In this document: positions 8,695 to 18,476 of the stretch, piece after piece
Numbering within the stretch: the first letter of the stretch is position 1
Layout of the letters: each line of letters begins with the position of its first letter
From: Sideroxydans sp. CL21
GTDB taxonomy: Bacteria > Pseudomonadota > Gammaproteobacteria > Burkholderiales > Gallionellaceae
Assembly: GCF_902459525.1 (NCBI RefSeq)
Contig: NZ_LR699166.1
Location: 1,686,501 to 1,750,500 of the forward strand
DNA: 64,000 bases
Direction: 5' to 3'
Notes under the pieces: generated by a model
Told to the model about the DNA's origin: nothing
The model's input: the letters and a program-made list of their open reading frames with translations, nothing else
Databases searched by the model: none
Made by a program: the position numbers and the translations under genes

Positions 8695-9645
8695 ATGCCG
8701 GATATTTCAGTAATTCTTGTTAGCTACAATACGATAGAGATGACGAAAACAGCACTCAGTCATCTATTTTCCTCTTCGCATCATTTAGAGATGGAGGTAA
8801 TTGTTATTGATAACGCTTCAAAAGATAATTCTGCGGAAATCCTTCGCCAGGAATATCCACAAATCAGACTCATCGAGAATAAAATAAATGTGGGTTTTGG
8901 GCGTGCCAATAATCAAGCTTTACCATTCATCAAAAGCCGATATGTGCTTTTACTAAATACCGATGCTTTTATAGAGCCGGACACTATTGCCAAAACAGTT
9001 CAATACATGGATGCCAACCCCAAGTGTGGCATTCTTGGTGTCAAGTTGTTTGGGCGTGATGGTGTCATTCAACCTTCATGCCGGTTTTTCCCAACTCCTT
9101 GGAATCTTTTCCTGTCCCGCACGGGCCTGAAACGCATTTTTAAGGGTACGAAAATGGTGGATGACATGTCTTGGGATCACGCTGCTGTTAGAGATTGTGA
9201 CTGGGTGCCTGGCTGTTATTACTTGGTTCGAAAAGAAGTTATTGATCAGGTGGGGCTGTTTGATGCCAGATATTTTTTATACTCTGAAGAAATGGACCAT
9301 TGTTTCGCCACAAAAAAAGCCGGTTGGCAAGTTGTTTACTATCCTTATACTTCGGTGGTGCATATTGGTGGTGAGAGTGCCAAGTCAGACGGAGAAATTA
9401 CAGCGAGTGGGCGGCAAATTTCTTCTTTGCAAATTGAGAGTGAATTATTGTATTTCCGCAAAAATTGCGGGTTGGTCGCTTCCATAGTGAATGTTTTTTT
9501 GATGTCACTTGCTGATTTCATCGAGATTTTGAAAGATATAGCCAGGTTCAAGCGACCTGAATGGCTCTACTTGCGCTTAATGCATTCGCTCACAGTGTGG
9601 AAGTGTTTTTTTCAAACCAGAATGGGCAAGCAACCGATACATTAA
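8695..9645 (+). CDS. Glycosyltransferase family 2, rhamnosyltransferase-like
   Basis: From the ATG at 8695 the product has 316 residues and begins MPDISVILVSYNT, the canonical GT2 start. The frame is open upstream to a TTG at 8605, but that extension has no family resemblance. Motifs: NVGFGRANNQA, VLLLNTDAFIEPD (DxD-like metal site), and the acceptor-side YFLYSEEMDHCFATKKAGW typical of the rhamnosyltransferase/WbbL-like group. The C-terminus has a hydrophobic stretch near residues 260-280. It lies in the EPS locus, after a divergent promoter region at 8413-8694. Confidence 0.88.
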   Translation: MPDISVILVSYNTIEMTKTALSHLFSSSHHLEMEVIVIDNASKDNSAEILRQEYPQIRLIENKINVGFGRANNQALPFIKSRYVLLLNTDAFIEPDTIAKTVQYMDANPKCGILGVKLFGRDGVIQPSCRFFPTPWNLFLSRTGLKRIFKGTKMVDDMSWDHAAVRDCDWVPGCYYLVRKEVIDQVGLFDARYFLYSEEMDHCFATKKAGWQVVYYPYTSVVHIGGESAKSDGEITASGRQISSLQIESELLYFRKNCGLVASIVNVFLMSLADFIEILKDIARFKRPEWLYLRLMHSLTVWKCFFQTRMGKQPIH

Positions 9646-9817
9646 GCTATCGCCGATTAAGTCCGTTCGTGGTGAACCGTCGAACCAACTCTGGAGGAGC
9701 CATTTAACTGGTTTTTCCTTGAATGCAATTCAATTAAGCCAATATCTCGACTGAGCTTCCGGGTTCGTAGAGAACTGTTCCGGATTGTCGTGGCAATTTT
9801 AACTGGAAAATCACTGT

Positions 9818-10801
9818 ATGTTAGATTTAACGTGCGTAGGAGTTGTCATTATTGGCCGCAATGAGGGAGAACGTCTCGTGCGATGCCTTGCGTCTTTAAC
9901 CGCTCAGTTCTCTAAACTTATCTATGTGGATTCAGGCTCGACGGATGACTCAGTGAATGCGGCATTGAGCGCTGGTGCTGACGTTGTGGCTTTGGATATG
10001 ACAGTTCCTTTTACAGCTGCACGTGCAAGAAATGAAGGATTTGCGCGGATGAGAAAAATTTATCCTCAAATCCAATATGTTCAGTTTGTGGATGGTGATT
10101 GCGAGTTAGTAGACGGGTGGCTAGAAGCAGCAGCCACATTTTTGGACAATAATAAAAATGTGGCAATGGTTTGCGGCCGTCTCAGGGAGCGGCATCCAGA
10201 ACATTCTATCTATAATTTGCTTTGCGATATCGAATGGGATACTGAGATTGGTTTGGCAAAGGCATGTGGCGGCATCGCTATGGCGAGGGTGGACGGGTTC
10301 GAGGCTGCAGGCGGTTATCGCGCCAATTTGATTGCCGGAGAAGAATCGGAGTTGTGTGTGCGCCTCCGGTTAGCCGGGTGGCAAGTTTGGCGACTTGACG
10401 CCGATATGGCGCTGCATGATGCCGCAATGACACATTTCTGGCAGTGGTGGAAACGAACACGACGCTCCGGATACGCCTATGCTGAGGGAAAATATTTGCA
10501 TGGATCTTCGCCGGAAATGCATCGCGTGAAGGAGTCGCGGCGTATCTGGATATGGGGTTTACTTATTCCTTTGGTTGTCGCTTGTTTAACTGTCTGGCTA
10601 GGGGTATGGAGCTTGGCGTTATTGCTGCTTTACCCGTTGCAGGTTGTCCGTATTGCTTTGCGAGGGACACGATCGGCGCATGAAAACTGGTGGCGCGCCT
10701 TTTTCTTGGTGCTGGGGAAATTTCCCGAGGCGGCTGGACAGATGAACTTTTTGTATAACAGAGTTACCGGAAATACTGCACACCTTATAGAATATAAATG
10801 A
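9818..10801 (+). CDS. Glycosyltransferase family 2, membrane-anchored
   Basis: The 327-residue protein starts with the GT2 pattern VVIIGRNEGERLVRCLASL, has the donor motif YVDSGSTDDS, the metal site FVDGDCELVDGW, and GEESELCVRLRLAGW on the acceptor side. Two hydrophobic segments lie near residues 247-275. Its stop overlaps the start of the following acetyltransferase gene (ATGA at 10798-10801), so the two are co-translated. The sugar specificity is unknown. Confidence 0.88.
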   Translation: MLDLTCVGVVIIGRNEGERLVRCLASLTAQFSKLIYVDSGSTDDSVNAALSAGADVVALDMTVPFTAARARNEGFARMRKIYPQIQYVQFVDGDCELVDGWLEAAATFLDNNKNVAMVCGRLRERHPEHSIYNLLCDIEWDTEIGLAKACGGIAMARVDGFEAAGGYRANLIAGEESELCVRLRLAGWQVWRLDADMALHDAAMTHFWQWWKRTRRSGYAYAEGKYLHGSSPEMHRVKESRRIWIWGLLIPLVVACLTVWLGVWSLALLLLYPLQVVRIALRGTRSAHENWWRAFFLVLGKFPEAAGQMNFLYNRVTGNTAHLIEYK

Positions 10802-11316
10802 ATAAGGGAGGAGTCATTGTGGTTGTTTCCGCGGAAGTACCAGATTGGTCACGTGAAAAAAAATCTTTTTTTTCATGGCAGCCATCCCGGTCATTGCTTG
10901 CTAGTATTCGGATGTATCAGGGATGTGCTGAATCACGTAATCCTTGGCGTATCCTAATAAAGAGATTCGCTGTATTGCGACATCGGTTCTGGAGCATAGT
11001 TACGGGAGCAGATATTCCCCTTGATAGCCAGATTGGCGGTGGTTTACTGCTGCCTCATCCAAATGGTGTCGTTATCCATCCTGGCGCACGGATCGGGCCG
11101 AATTGTTTGATCTTCCAGCAGGTCACAATTGGTACTCGCGCATCTAGCGATCCGCCAGTGATTGGAGGCCATGTTGACATCGGAGCAGGCGCAAAGATTC
11201 TGGGAAATATTCATATTGGTGATCATGCTTGCATCGGGGCGAACGCAGTGGTTCTGACAAATGTTCCTACTGGAAAAACGGCAGTTGGCATTCCTGCCGC
11301 GATTGTTGGAAGCTGA
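10798..11316 (+). CDS. Serine O-acetyltransferase-like hexapeptide transferase
   Basis: The 172-residue protein has the left-handed beta-helix repeats of the CysE/EpsC branch: LPHPNGVVIHPGARIG with the catalytic histidines, IFQQVTIGTR, and IGDHACIGANAVVLTNVP. It lacks most of the N-terminal helical domain of full-length CysE (about 270 residues). Such short versions occur in EPS clusters, where they may O-acetylate a sugar or amino-acid substituent rather than make cysteine. The ATGA overlap with the preceding GT2 gene supports a glycan role, though the acceptor is unproven. Confidence 0.85.
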   Translation: MNKGGVIVVVSAEVPDWSREKKSFFSWQPSRSLLASIRMYQGCAESRNPWRILIKRFAVLRHRFWSIVTGADIPLDSQIGGGLLLPHPNGVVIHPGARIGPNCLIFQQVTIGTRASSDPPVIGGHVDIGAGAKILGNIHIGDHACIGANAVVLTNVPTGKTAVGIPAAIVGS

Positions 11317-11449
11317 CTTTGTCTATAATTGAGTGGCGTAAACTGCCGACTATGCTTGGGGACTCACCCAATAAGCCTTCGGATTTACCGGAAGTCATTT
11401 ACTTTGGGCATGGTAGATTCTTTTTGCGGTACGTTACTTGGAGATATCA

Positions 11450-12367
11450 GTGAATAGGCGTTACTGTTTAATTACTCCATGCAGAAACGAGGAGCAATAC
11501 GCACGCAGAACCTTGGAAAGCGTCGTGAAGCAAAGCGTTGCTCCATCAATGTGGATAATTGTGGACGATGGCTCAAAAGATTCGACTCCGCAAATTCTGG
11601 AAGAATATGCAAATCGTTATCCCTTTATTCGAATAATTAGACGGCCTGATCGTGGAGTTCGCAAAGTTGGGCCGGGTGTTATCGAAGCCTTTTATGAGGG
11701 ATACGCTGCGATCAATACTGATGATTTTGAATATATTTGCAAGTTTGATCTTGATTTGGAAATTCCTCCCCGATATTTCGAAATACTAATGGAACGGATG
11801 GAGCAACAGCCGCGTCTAGGCACCTGTAGCGGTAAGCCATATTTCCCTGATCCTGATACAGGCGAGCTTATCAGCGAAATGTGTGGTGATGAAATGTCGG
11901 TGGGCATGACGAAGTTCTATCGCACTCAATGCTTTGAAGAAATTGGTGGCTTTGTTCGTGAAGTGATGTGGGACGGGATTGACTGCCACACTTGCCGGAT
12001 GAAAGGTTGGCTTGCTCGCAGTTGGGATGATGCAGACTTGCGCTTCCTTCATTTGCGTGCAATGGGTTCTAGCCAGAAAGGTATGCTTACCGGTAGGCAA
12101 CGCCACGGTTTCGGTCAATACTTCATGGGTACCTGGTTTCCCTATATGGTTGCCAGTGCCGGGTTTCGTATGACCCGGCCTCCTGTTGTCGTTGGAGGAC
12201 TTGCGATGCTGTGGGGATACATCACGAGCTGGGCAAGGGGACTGCCAAAATACGACGACACTGAGTTCATTCGTTTTCTTCATGCTTATCAGAAGCGATG
12301 CTTGATCGTTGGAAAGCGAAAAGCCACGGAAGAAATCGAACAAAAAATCTTGGGCTCAACCCATTAG
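11450..12367 (+). CDS. Glycosyltransferase family 2
   Basis: The 305-residue product begins at a GTG at 11450, with GGAG six bases upstream; a TTG at 11438 is in frame but would place that Shine-Dalgarno inside the coding region. The sequence reads YCLITPCRNEEQYARRTLES, then WIIVDDGSKDSTPQIL and the metal motif ICKFDLDLEIP. GGFVREVMWDGIDCHTCRMKGW is the acceptor-side region. Cysteines C-x2-C in that stretch are notable, but their role is unknown. The stop abuts the following WecG/TagA-like gene. Confidence 0.88.
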   Translation: MNRRYCLITPCRNEEQYARRTLESVVKQSVAPSMWIIVDDGSKDSTPQILEEYANRYPFIRIIRRPDRGVRKVGPGVIEAFYEGYAAINTDDFEYICKFDLDLEIPPRYFEILMERMEQQPRLGTCSGKPYFPDPDTGELISEMCGDEMSVGMTKFYRTQCFEEIGGFVREVMWDGIDCHTCRMKGWLARSWDDADLRFLHLRAMGSSQKGMLTGRQRHGFGQYFMGTWFPYMVASAGFRMTRPPVVVGGLAMLWGYITSWARGLPKYDDTEFIRFLHAYQKRCLIVGKRKATEEIEQKILGSTH

Positions 12368-12382
12368 TTGGGGGCGGTGAAA

Positions 12383-13177
12383 ATGCAATTGGACTCTCTA
12401 CCTGTTGTGCTGATAGAAAACGTACCCTTTGCCAAATTAAGAATGAAGGAAGTCGTGAATTTGATCATTCATCGACATTCACAAGGACATGGCGGATGGG
12501 TAGTGACTCCCAACATTGACATATTGCATCGTTTGGTAACGGATGCATCTTTTCACTTACTAGTTAGTAGCGAATCCACTATCTTTACAGCGGACGGAGC
12601 CCCGATTATCTGGCTGAGCCGTTTGTTGGGTACACCTCTACCGGAACGTGTTGCCGGATCGGATGTTTTTGTCGAGCTTGTGGCACAAGCCGCATCAAAT
12701 GGTAAGACGATATTCCTGTTGGGTGGCAATCCAGGTGCTGCAGAAATTGCCGCCCAAAAATTTCAGCAAATATACCCCGCGATTTGCCTTGCCGGTTGCT
12801 ACGCACCTCCATTCGGCTTTGAAAAAAGCGTTGATGAAATGGAGAAAATTCGAAAATTTCTGGTAACAACTCGACCAGACATTATATTTGTTGGCTTGGG
12901 ATCACCGAAGCAGGAAAAGCTAATTGCGTTGCTCCGGGAACTCTTGCCGTCTTCATGGTGGTTGGGGATAGGTGTGAGTTTCAGTTTTGTGGCTGGGGAT
13001 GTTAAGCGTGCCCCAGTCTGGATGCAAAGGGCTGGTTTGGAATGGTTTTATCGGGTTCTACAGGAGCCAAAACGTCTTTTTAAACGTTACTTCTTGATTA
13101 ATATCCCTTTTGCAATCACGTTGTTTGCCAGAAATCTGATCAAACGGATGCTGTTAGCCAGAGGCAAAACCCATTAA
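12383..13177 (+). CDS. WecG/TagA/CpsF family glycosyltransferase (GT26)
   Basis: The 264-residue protein matches the GT26 family that adds N-acetylmannosamine(uronic acid) or glucose to undecaprenyl-linked intermediates. Seen motifs: VVTPNIDILHRL, FTADGAPIIWLSRLLG (catalytic aspartate region), FLLGGNPGAAE and VGLGSPKQEKLIA. The ATG at 12383 is chosen because GGGGGCGG precedes it; TTG 12368 and GTG 12377 are in frame and possible. It follows the GT2 gene without a gap and ends the polymer-assembly block of the locus. Confidence 0.9.
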   Translation: MQLDSLPVVLIENVPFAKLRMKEVVNLIIHRHSQGHGGWVVTPNIDILHRLVTDASFHLLVSSESTIFTADGAPIIWLSRLLGTPLPERVAGSDVFVELVAQAASNGKTIFLLGGNPGAAEIAAQKFQQIYPAICLAGCYAPPFGFEKSVDEMEKIRKFLVTTRPDIIFVGLGSPKQEKLIALLRELLPSSWWLGIGVSFSFVAGDVKRAPVWMQRAGLEWFYRVLQEPKRLFKRYFLINIPFAITLFARNLIKRMLLARGKTH

Positions 13178-13319
13178 GTTGCTTAAAGAGTCCCTCGTCG
13201 CCCTTCACCTGTACGTTAGTACAATAGGTTTTGATCTTCAGATATGGTTTCATATCACCAATAAATCTGGCCATTACGCTTTGATTAATGGTTTGGCATT
13301 CTTAAAATTGGCGAGGTAA

Positions 13320-14147
13320 ATGACGATGACTCAAAACAGAATTGCACGGCACAGTTTGAAAGCAGCGCTCGTAGCAGCCGCGCTGATTGGTGCACAACCG
13401 GCATGGGCAGATCAGATTGACTTGCACAATTTTTGGGCTGGGGCTGGAAACATAAACATAAATTACTCAGGCAATGTTTGGTATGACCAGACTGTAACCC
13501 TTAATAACTACAATATTGCTGGTGGGGCTGGTGGTTTCCAAACGTTTGACTTGACAACAGATCCGAATAGGACAAAGCCTTTTCAAACATTTTGTGTGGA
13601 TATTTTCCACGATTTCAATTTTGGTTCCCAATCTGTATCATATGATTATGCACCAACGCAAAATCCGTCCGGGTTAAGTTCGGCTGCACTCCTAAACCTT
13701 GGGCGCCTGTATACGTTGTATGGTACTAACATAGCTTCTACATCAAGCACTAATCTTAATGAGACAGCTTTTCAGCTTGCAATTTGGGCAATTGTGAACG
13801 ACGGACAATCGATCAATAGCGCTGGAAAATTTAGCCTGACGAGTGGGCAGCCAATAAGCTTTACCAATTATTCTTATGGTACCCCCAATGGTTCAATTTC
13901 TCTCGCTCAACAATGGTTAAATAACTTGGCAAATGCTACCAGTAGTTACAATGCCCAATTTTTAATGCTGCAACCAAATCAATATCAGGGGACGCCCGGC
14001 ACAGGTTCTCAGGATGTTGTGTATTTCACTCCGGCTTCTGCAGTACCCGAACCTGAAACCTACGCCATGCTTCTGGCTGGTCTCGGGTTGGTTGGGTTCT
14101 TGGCAAGACGCAGCAAGAGCCAGAATAACACGATGAATCTTGTCTGA
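13320..14147 (+). CDS. PEP-CTERM sorting domain protein
   Basis: The 275-residue secreted protein has a signal peptide (about 1-30, with cleavage likely after AQPAWA). The Asn/Ser/Thr-rich body has few charged residues. The C-terminal sorting signal is VPEPETYAMLLAGL, then a hydrophobic helix and the basic tail ARRSK. PEP-CTERM proteins are cleaved and possibly anchored or glycosylated by exosortase (EpsH/XrtA type) and usually accompany EPS loci, as here. It is monocistronic: 142 bases of non-coding DNA precede it and a terminator follows. An ATG at 13326 is an alternative start. The function of the mature protein is unknown. Confidence 0.92.
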   Translation: MTMTQNRIARHSLKAALVAAALIGAQPAWADQIDLHNFWAGAGNININYSGNVWYDQTVTLNNYNIAGGAGGFQTFDLTTDPNRTKPFQTFCVDIFHDFNFGSQSVSYDYAPTQNPSGLSSAALLNLGRLYTLYGTNIASTSSTNLNETAFQLAIWAIVNDGQSINSAGKFSLTSGQPISFTNYSYGTPNGSISLAQQWLNNLANATSSYNAQFLMLQPNQYQGTPGTGSQDVVYFTPASAVPEPETYAMLLAGLGLVGFLARRSKSQNNTMNLV

Positions 14148-14174
14148 GTATCTTTGATACTTAAGCGAAATTTC

Positions 14175-14203
14175 CGCGCCGCTCACAACGGCGCGTTTCG
14201 TTT
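14175..14203 (+). terminator. Rho-independent terminator of the PEP-CTERM gene
   Basis: A perfect 7-bp stem CGCGCCG/CGGCGCG with a 7-base loop lies at 14175-14195. It is flanked by GAAA and TTTC that can extend the stem, and is followed by TTTCGTTT. It sits 28 bases after the PEP-CTERM stop. Confidence 0.75.
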
Positions 14204-14403
14204 AAGCTGGTTGGTTCTGTCATATAATTCAAAAACCATCTGCGGGATATGATCACGTAGATCATATCTGCTTTTACAAGGTGGCTTGTCTCACACTTCT
14301 GATCGAAGCTTATTTGCTTCACCCTGGAAATTGGATCGCGCTTAAATTTAATGCAGGCAGCTAAGCTACGCACTTTTGTATCCCCTATTTTGGTGAATGA
14401 ACC

Positions 14404-15408
14404 ATGATTCTAGTAACAGGTGGTACCGGCTACATAGGTTCGCATACGGTTGTGGAATTGATGCAGGCCGGATTCGAGGTCCTGATTGTCGATAACTTCT
14501 GCAACAGCAAGGCATCGGTACTTGAGCGTATTGAACGTATTGTCGGGAGTCGCCCTGGTTTCGTAGAGACAGATGTTCGCAGCCGCGAGGCAATGCGTGC
14601 ATTGTTTGCCGACTATCGCGTGGAAGCGGTAATTCATTTTGCCGGCTTGAAAGCGGTAGGCGAATCCGTGGCCCAGCCATTGCGCTATTACGACAATAAT
14701 ATTAACGGTAGCTTGGTGCTGTTTGAAACGATGGCCGAGGCAGGGGTGAAGACGCTGGTGTTTTCATCGTCCGCTACGGTTTATGGAGACCCTCATGCGG
14801 TGCCTATACGTGAAGATTTTCCTCTTTCTGCGACCAATCCCTATGGACGCTCCAAATTGATTATTGAGCAAATTCTCGGCGATATCGCCCATGCGGATGC
14901 TTCATGGCACATCGCCTTATTGCGTTATTTCAACCCGGTGGGTGCTCATGAGTCCGGTTTGATCGGCGAAGATCCAAACGGAATCCCAAATAATCTGATG
15001 CCCTATATCGCAAAAGTGGCCGTGGGTACCCTGGCAGAGCTTTCGGTTTTTGGTTGCGATTATCCAACGCATGATGGAACCGGGGTTCGTGATTACATCC
15101 ACGTAGTGGACTTGGCTCGCGGCCATCTTGCAGCGCTTAAAGCATTGACAGTTTCTCCAGGCGTGCTGACGGCCAATTTGGGAACAGGGCAGGGCTATAG
15201 TGTGCTTGACGTCGTTCGGGCATTTGAAGCGGCAAGCGGGAAGAAAGTGCCGTACAAGATTGTAGGTCGGCGACCCGGCGACATAGCCGCGTGCTATGCC
15301 GATCCCTTGCTTGCAAAAACACTATTGGGTTGGCAGGCACAATATGGCATTGAAGATATGTGCCGCGATGTATGGCGCTGGCAATCAATGTCGAATGTGG
15401 CAAGTTGA
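14404..15408 (+). CDS. galE: UDP-glucose 4-epimerase
   Basis: The 334-residue protein is an extended short-chain dehydrogenase. It has the N-terminal NAD motif MILVTGGTGYIGSHTVVEL, the catalytic serine region FSSSATVYGDP, and Tyr/Lys in NPYGRSKLIIEQIL. C-terminal RYFNPVGAHESGLIGEDP and VRDYIHVVDLARGH are typical of GalE. It interconverts UDP-glucose and UDP-galactose and so supplies precursors for the neighbouring EPS locus. Length is normal for the family. It stands alone, with 256 bases upstream. Confidence 0.96.
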   Translation: MILVTGGTGYIGSHTVVELMQAGFEVLIVDNFCNSKASVLERIERIVGSRPGFVETDVRSREAMRALFADYRVEAVIHFAGLKAVGESVAQPLRYYDNNINGSLVLFETMAEAGVKTLVFSSSATVYGDPHAVPIREDFPLSATNPYGRSKLIIEQILGDIAHADASWHIALLRYFNPVGAHESGLIGEDPNGIPNNLMPYIAKVAVGTLAELSVFGCDYPTHDGTGVRDYIHVVDLARGHLAALKALTVSPGVLTANLGTGQGYSVLDVVRAFEAASGKKVPYKIVGRRPGDIAACYADPLLAKTLLGWQAQYGIEDMCRDVWRWQSMSNVAS

Positions 15409-15800
15409 ACGAGAGTCACGAGGTAATCCTCCCATTTTAGCTGTGGTCAGAAGTAGCTTCGGTTAAAGCCAACCTCTGTTTTGGGGTGATATCCCCAGTG
15501 CTTATGTTGGGCGCTCGTGATTGTAAGTCCACATCCAGTCAGTTGCTAAATCCTGAACTGCACCGCGTCAATCGACTTGAACAGTTAATGACTTAGGCAG
15601 TCGTTGTGTACCGTCCGGTTGTACGTTCGATATAAGTTTTTTGCTGCGGCTTGCCTGGCTGGATGTGTCCCAGTCGAATTCCCTGTTGTTCCCCCCAAGT
15701 TGTTCAGCGTGCTGCCGATGTTCTCCGGGCTGTTGTCGCTACCAATTGCCTGCGGTTTGCTAATCAATTGCGTATTTTGTTCAAATGTCTGTACCATCCA
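15409..15800. other. Intergenic region with no recognisable gene
   Basis: About 390 bases between galE and the etf operon control region. Short overlapping frames exist on both strands (15585-15797 minus, 15604-15834 plus), but none has a ribosome-binding site, family motif or balanced codon use. No repeat or RNA gene was recognised. Confidence 0.5.
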
Positions 15801-15801
15801 A

Positions 15802-15819
15802 TTAAAACGAACGTTTGAA
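15802..15819. promoter_or_regulatory. PsrA-like operator upstream of the ETF operon
   Basis: TTAAAACGAACGTTTGAA is an 18-bp near-perfect inverted repeat and is identical to the site at 24443-24460. Its core fits the AAAC-N4-GTTT pattern known for PsrA-type TetR repressors of fatty-acid degradation. It overlaps the predicted -35 box of the ETF operon, as expected for a repressor site. The probable cognate regulator is encoded at 24489. Confidence 0.8.
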
Positions 15820-15843
15820 ATAAATTTGGAATAGATATATCAT
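15815..15843 (+). promoter_or_regulatory. Predicted sigma-70 promoter of the ETF operon
   Basis: TTGAAA (15815-15820), a 17-bp spacer and TATCAT (15838-15843) form a good promoter. The -35 box lies inside the palindromic operator. The leader to the ATG at 16026 would be about 175 bases. Confidence 0.5.
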
Positions 15844-16025
15844 TTGGCCGCGAACCCAGAAATTTACCGACGAAGTCATAAGTAACTCGGAGCTGATAAG
15901 AATGAATAATTTGCATAAAAAACAGTATTCATTACCGTTTCCAGCCGTGGCAACGGGCGCAAATTGTGCTGCGCGCTTATTGCCTGACGTCACCTCTTTA
16001 AACCCGTTTGGGCCAGGAGACTAAA

Positions 16026-17654
16026 ATGCGTGAAGTAATGGAATTTGATGTGGTGATCGTTGGTGGAGGCCCTGCGGGGTTGGCTGCGGCGATACGCCTC
16101 AAGCAACTTAACGCCGACACTAGCGTCTGCCTGATCGAAAAAGGCGCCGAGATCGGCGCGCATATCCTGTCTGGCGCGATTTTGGACCCGCGTGCGCTGA
16201 ACGAACTGATCCCCGATTGGAGGGAAAAAGGTGCTCCCGTTGAAACCGAAGTGACAGAAGACCGCTTCTTGATGCTGACGGAAACCGGCGGCATCAAATT
16301 CCCCAATTTCACGCTGCCGGGTTGTTTCCAGAACCACGGCAACTATGTTGTCAGCCTTGGTCTGGTGACGCGCTGGCTGGGCGAGCAAGCGGAAGCCTTG
16401 GGTGTCGAGATCTATCCCGGTTTCGCCGGTGCCGAGATTCTTTACGATGAAAATGGCGCCGTGAAGGGCGTCGCCACTGGCGACATGGGCGTGGGCCGCG
16501 ACGGGCAACACACCGATGCCTATCAACCCGGTATGGAGTTGCATGCGAAGTACACCTTGTTCGCCGAAGGTTGCCGCGGCCATCTGGGCAAGCAGCTTGA
16601 AGCAAAATTCAATTTGCGCGCCGATGCCGATCCACAGACTTATGGCCTCGGCATCAAGGAATTGTGGGAGGTCAAGCCCGAGCAGTTCAAGTCGGGGCTG
16701 GTGATACACAGCGCCGGATGGCCGCTGCAATCCGACACCTACGGCGGCGCTTTTCTCTACCACTACGGTGGCAACAAGGTTGCAGTGGGTTTTGTGTTGG
16801 GACTGGGCTACAGCAACCCCTATCTTTCACCCTTCGAGGAATTCCAGCGTTTCAAGACCCATCCGAAGATCCGCACCTTCTTTGAAGGCGGCAAGCGCAT
16901 CGCCTATGGCGCGCGCGCCCTCGCGGCGGGTGGCCTGCAATCCCTGCCCAAGCTGGTATTCCCCGGTGGCGCATTGATCGGCGATGACGCGGGTTTCCTC
17001 AACGCCTCGCGCATCAAGGGCTCGCACACGGCGATCAAGAGCGGCATGCTGGCAGCCGAATCGCTGGTCGAAGCCCTGGCTGCCGGACGCAGTCGCGATG
17101 AACTCGCAAGCTATCCCGAAAAATACCGCAACTCCTGGCTCTATCAGGAGCTGTACAAGGCACGCAACTTCAAGCCTTATATGAGAATGGGCACCAATCT
17201 GGGCGCGCTGCTGGTCGGTATCGACCAGACGCTGTTCCGGGGCAAAGCGCCTTGGACGCTGCACAACATCGCGGACCATAGCAAGCTCAAGCCCGCGGCG
17301 GAATGCACGCCCATCAGTTATCCCAAACCCGACGGCGTGCTGACTTTCGACCGGCTGTCCTCGGTGTTCCTCTCCAACACCAACCACGAAGAAAACCAGC
17401 CCTGTCACTTGCAGCTAAAGGATGCGGAAGCGGCGATCAATTTCAACCTCGCAATCTACGACGCACCCGAGCAGCGCTACTGCCCGGCGGGTGTTTATGA
17501 AATCCTGCGCGACGCAAGCGGTGGCCATCCTCGCCTGCAGATCAACGCGCAGAACTGTGTGCATTGCAAGACCTGCGACATCAAGGACCCAGGACAGAAC
17601 ATCAACTGGGTCGTGCCGCAGGGTGGCGAAGGACCGATTTATCAAACCATGTAG
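16026..17654 (+). CDS. Electron transfer flavoprotein-ubiquinone oxidoreductase
   Basis: The 542-residue membrane-associated protein passes electrons from reduced ETF to the quinone pool. It has the FAD motif [19 protein letters not shown], the GAHILSGAI segment typical of ETF-QO, and a C-terminal [4Fe-4S] site with cysteines in [17 protein letters not shown]. The ATG at 16026 follows AGGAGA; the frame is open to 16008 without better evidence. It is the first gene of a seven-gene operon with etfB, etfA, an acyl-CoA dehydrogenase, a thioesterase, an SDR and an acyl-CoA synthetase, under the palindromic operator. Confidence 0.95.
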   Translation: MREVMEFDVVIVGGGPAGLAAAIRLKQLNADTSVCLIEKGAEIGAHILSGAILDPRALNELIPDWREKGAPVETEVTEDRFLMLTETGGIKFPNFTLPGCFQNHGNYVVSLGLVTRWLGEQAEALGVEIYPGFAGAEILYDENGAVKGVATGDMGVGRDGQHTDAYQPGMELHAKYTLFAEGCRGHLGKQLEAKFNLRADADPQTYGLGIKELWEVKPEQFKSGLVIHSAGWPLQSDTYGGAFLYHYGGNKVAVGFVLGLGYSNPYLSPFEEFQRFKTHPKIRTFFEGGKRIAYGARALAAGGLQSLPKLVFPGGALIGDDAGFLNASRIKGSHTAIKSGMLAAESLVEALAAGRSRDELASYPEKYRNSWLYQELYKARNFKPYMRMGTNLGALLVGIDQTLFRGKAPWTLHNIADHSKLKPAAECTPISYPKPDGVLTFDRLSSVFLSNTNHEENQPCHLQLKDAEAAINFNLAIYDAPEQRYCPAGVYEILRDASGGHPRLQINAQNCVHCKTCDIKDPGQNINWVVPQGGEGPIYQTM

Positions 17655-17696
17655 TGATTTAACATCGTGATTGAACATCGAGATAGGAAAAACACT

Positions 17697-18464
17697 ATGA
17701 GCCTGAAGATTCTTGTGCCCGTGAAGCGGGTGGTGGACTACAACGTCAAGGTCCGCGTCAAGGCGGACAACTCCGGTGTGGAGCTGGACAACGTCAAGAT
17801 GTCCATGAACCCCTTCGACGAGATCGCCGTGGAAGAGGCAGTTCGCCTGAAGGAAGCGGGCATCGCCTCCGAAGTGGTGGTGGTGACTTGTGGTGTCGCT
17901 GCGGCCCAGGACATCCTGCGCACCGCACTGGCAATCGGTGCCGATCGTGCCGTTCTGGTGGATGTCGGCGCTGCCGCACTTGAAACGCTGCAACCGCTGG
18001 CGGTGGCCAAGCTGCTCAAGGCTATCGCCGACAAGGAGCAACCGGGCCTGGTGCTCTGCGGCAAGCAGGCCATCGACGACGATGCCAGCCAGACCGCACA
18101 GATGCTGGCCGCGCTGCAAGGCTGGCCCCAGGCCACCTTTGCATCAAAGGTGGTGATCGCCGAAGGTAAGGCCACCGTGACGCGCGAAGTGGATGGCGGA
18201 CTGGAAACACTGGCCGTTAGCCTGCCCGCGGTGATCAGCGCCGACCTGCGCCTTAACGAACCGCGTTACGCCACGCTGCCCAACATCATGAAGGCCAAGA
18301 GAAAGCCGCTGGAAACCATCGCCGCTGCGAGCCTGGGCGTGGACATCGCGCCACGTCTGAAGCTGCGTACAGTGCAGGAACCAGCCAAGCGCAAAGCCGG
18401 TGTGATCGTTCCCGACGTGGCGACGCTGGTAGAGAAACTCAAGAACGAAGCCAAGGTGATCTGA
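17697..18464 (+). CDS. etfB: Electron transfer flavoprotein beta subunit
   Basis: The 255-residue EtfB starts [20 protein letters not shown] and contains [16 protein letters not shown] and the AMP-binding/signature region [19 protein letters not shown]. It pairs with EtfA to accept electrons from acyl-CoA dehydrogenases. The ATG at 17697 matches the family N-terminus; the frame extends upstream to 17667. It lies 42 bases after ETF-QO and 12 bases before etfA. Confidence 0.96.
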   Translation: MSLKILVPVKRVVDYNVKVRVKADNSGVELDNVKMSMNPFDEIAVEEAVRLKEAGIASEVVVVTCGVAAAQDILRTALAIGADRAVLVDVGAAALETLQPLAVAKLLKAIADKEQPGLVLCGKQAIDDDASQTAQMLAALQGWPQATFASKVVIAEGKATVTREVDGGLETLAVSLPAVISADLRLNEPRYATLPNIMKAKRKPLETIAAASLGVDIAPRLKLRTVQEPAKRKAGVIVPDVATLVEKLKNEAKVI

Positions 18465-18476
18465 GGAGACCGGAAC

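Noticed and set aside
15585-15834. Short frames on both strands upstream of the ETF operon
   Set aside because: No start signal or recognisable family, and the plus-strand frame runs through the operator and promoter.
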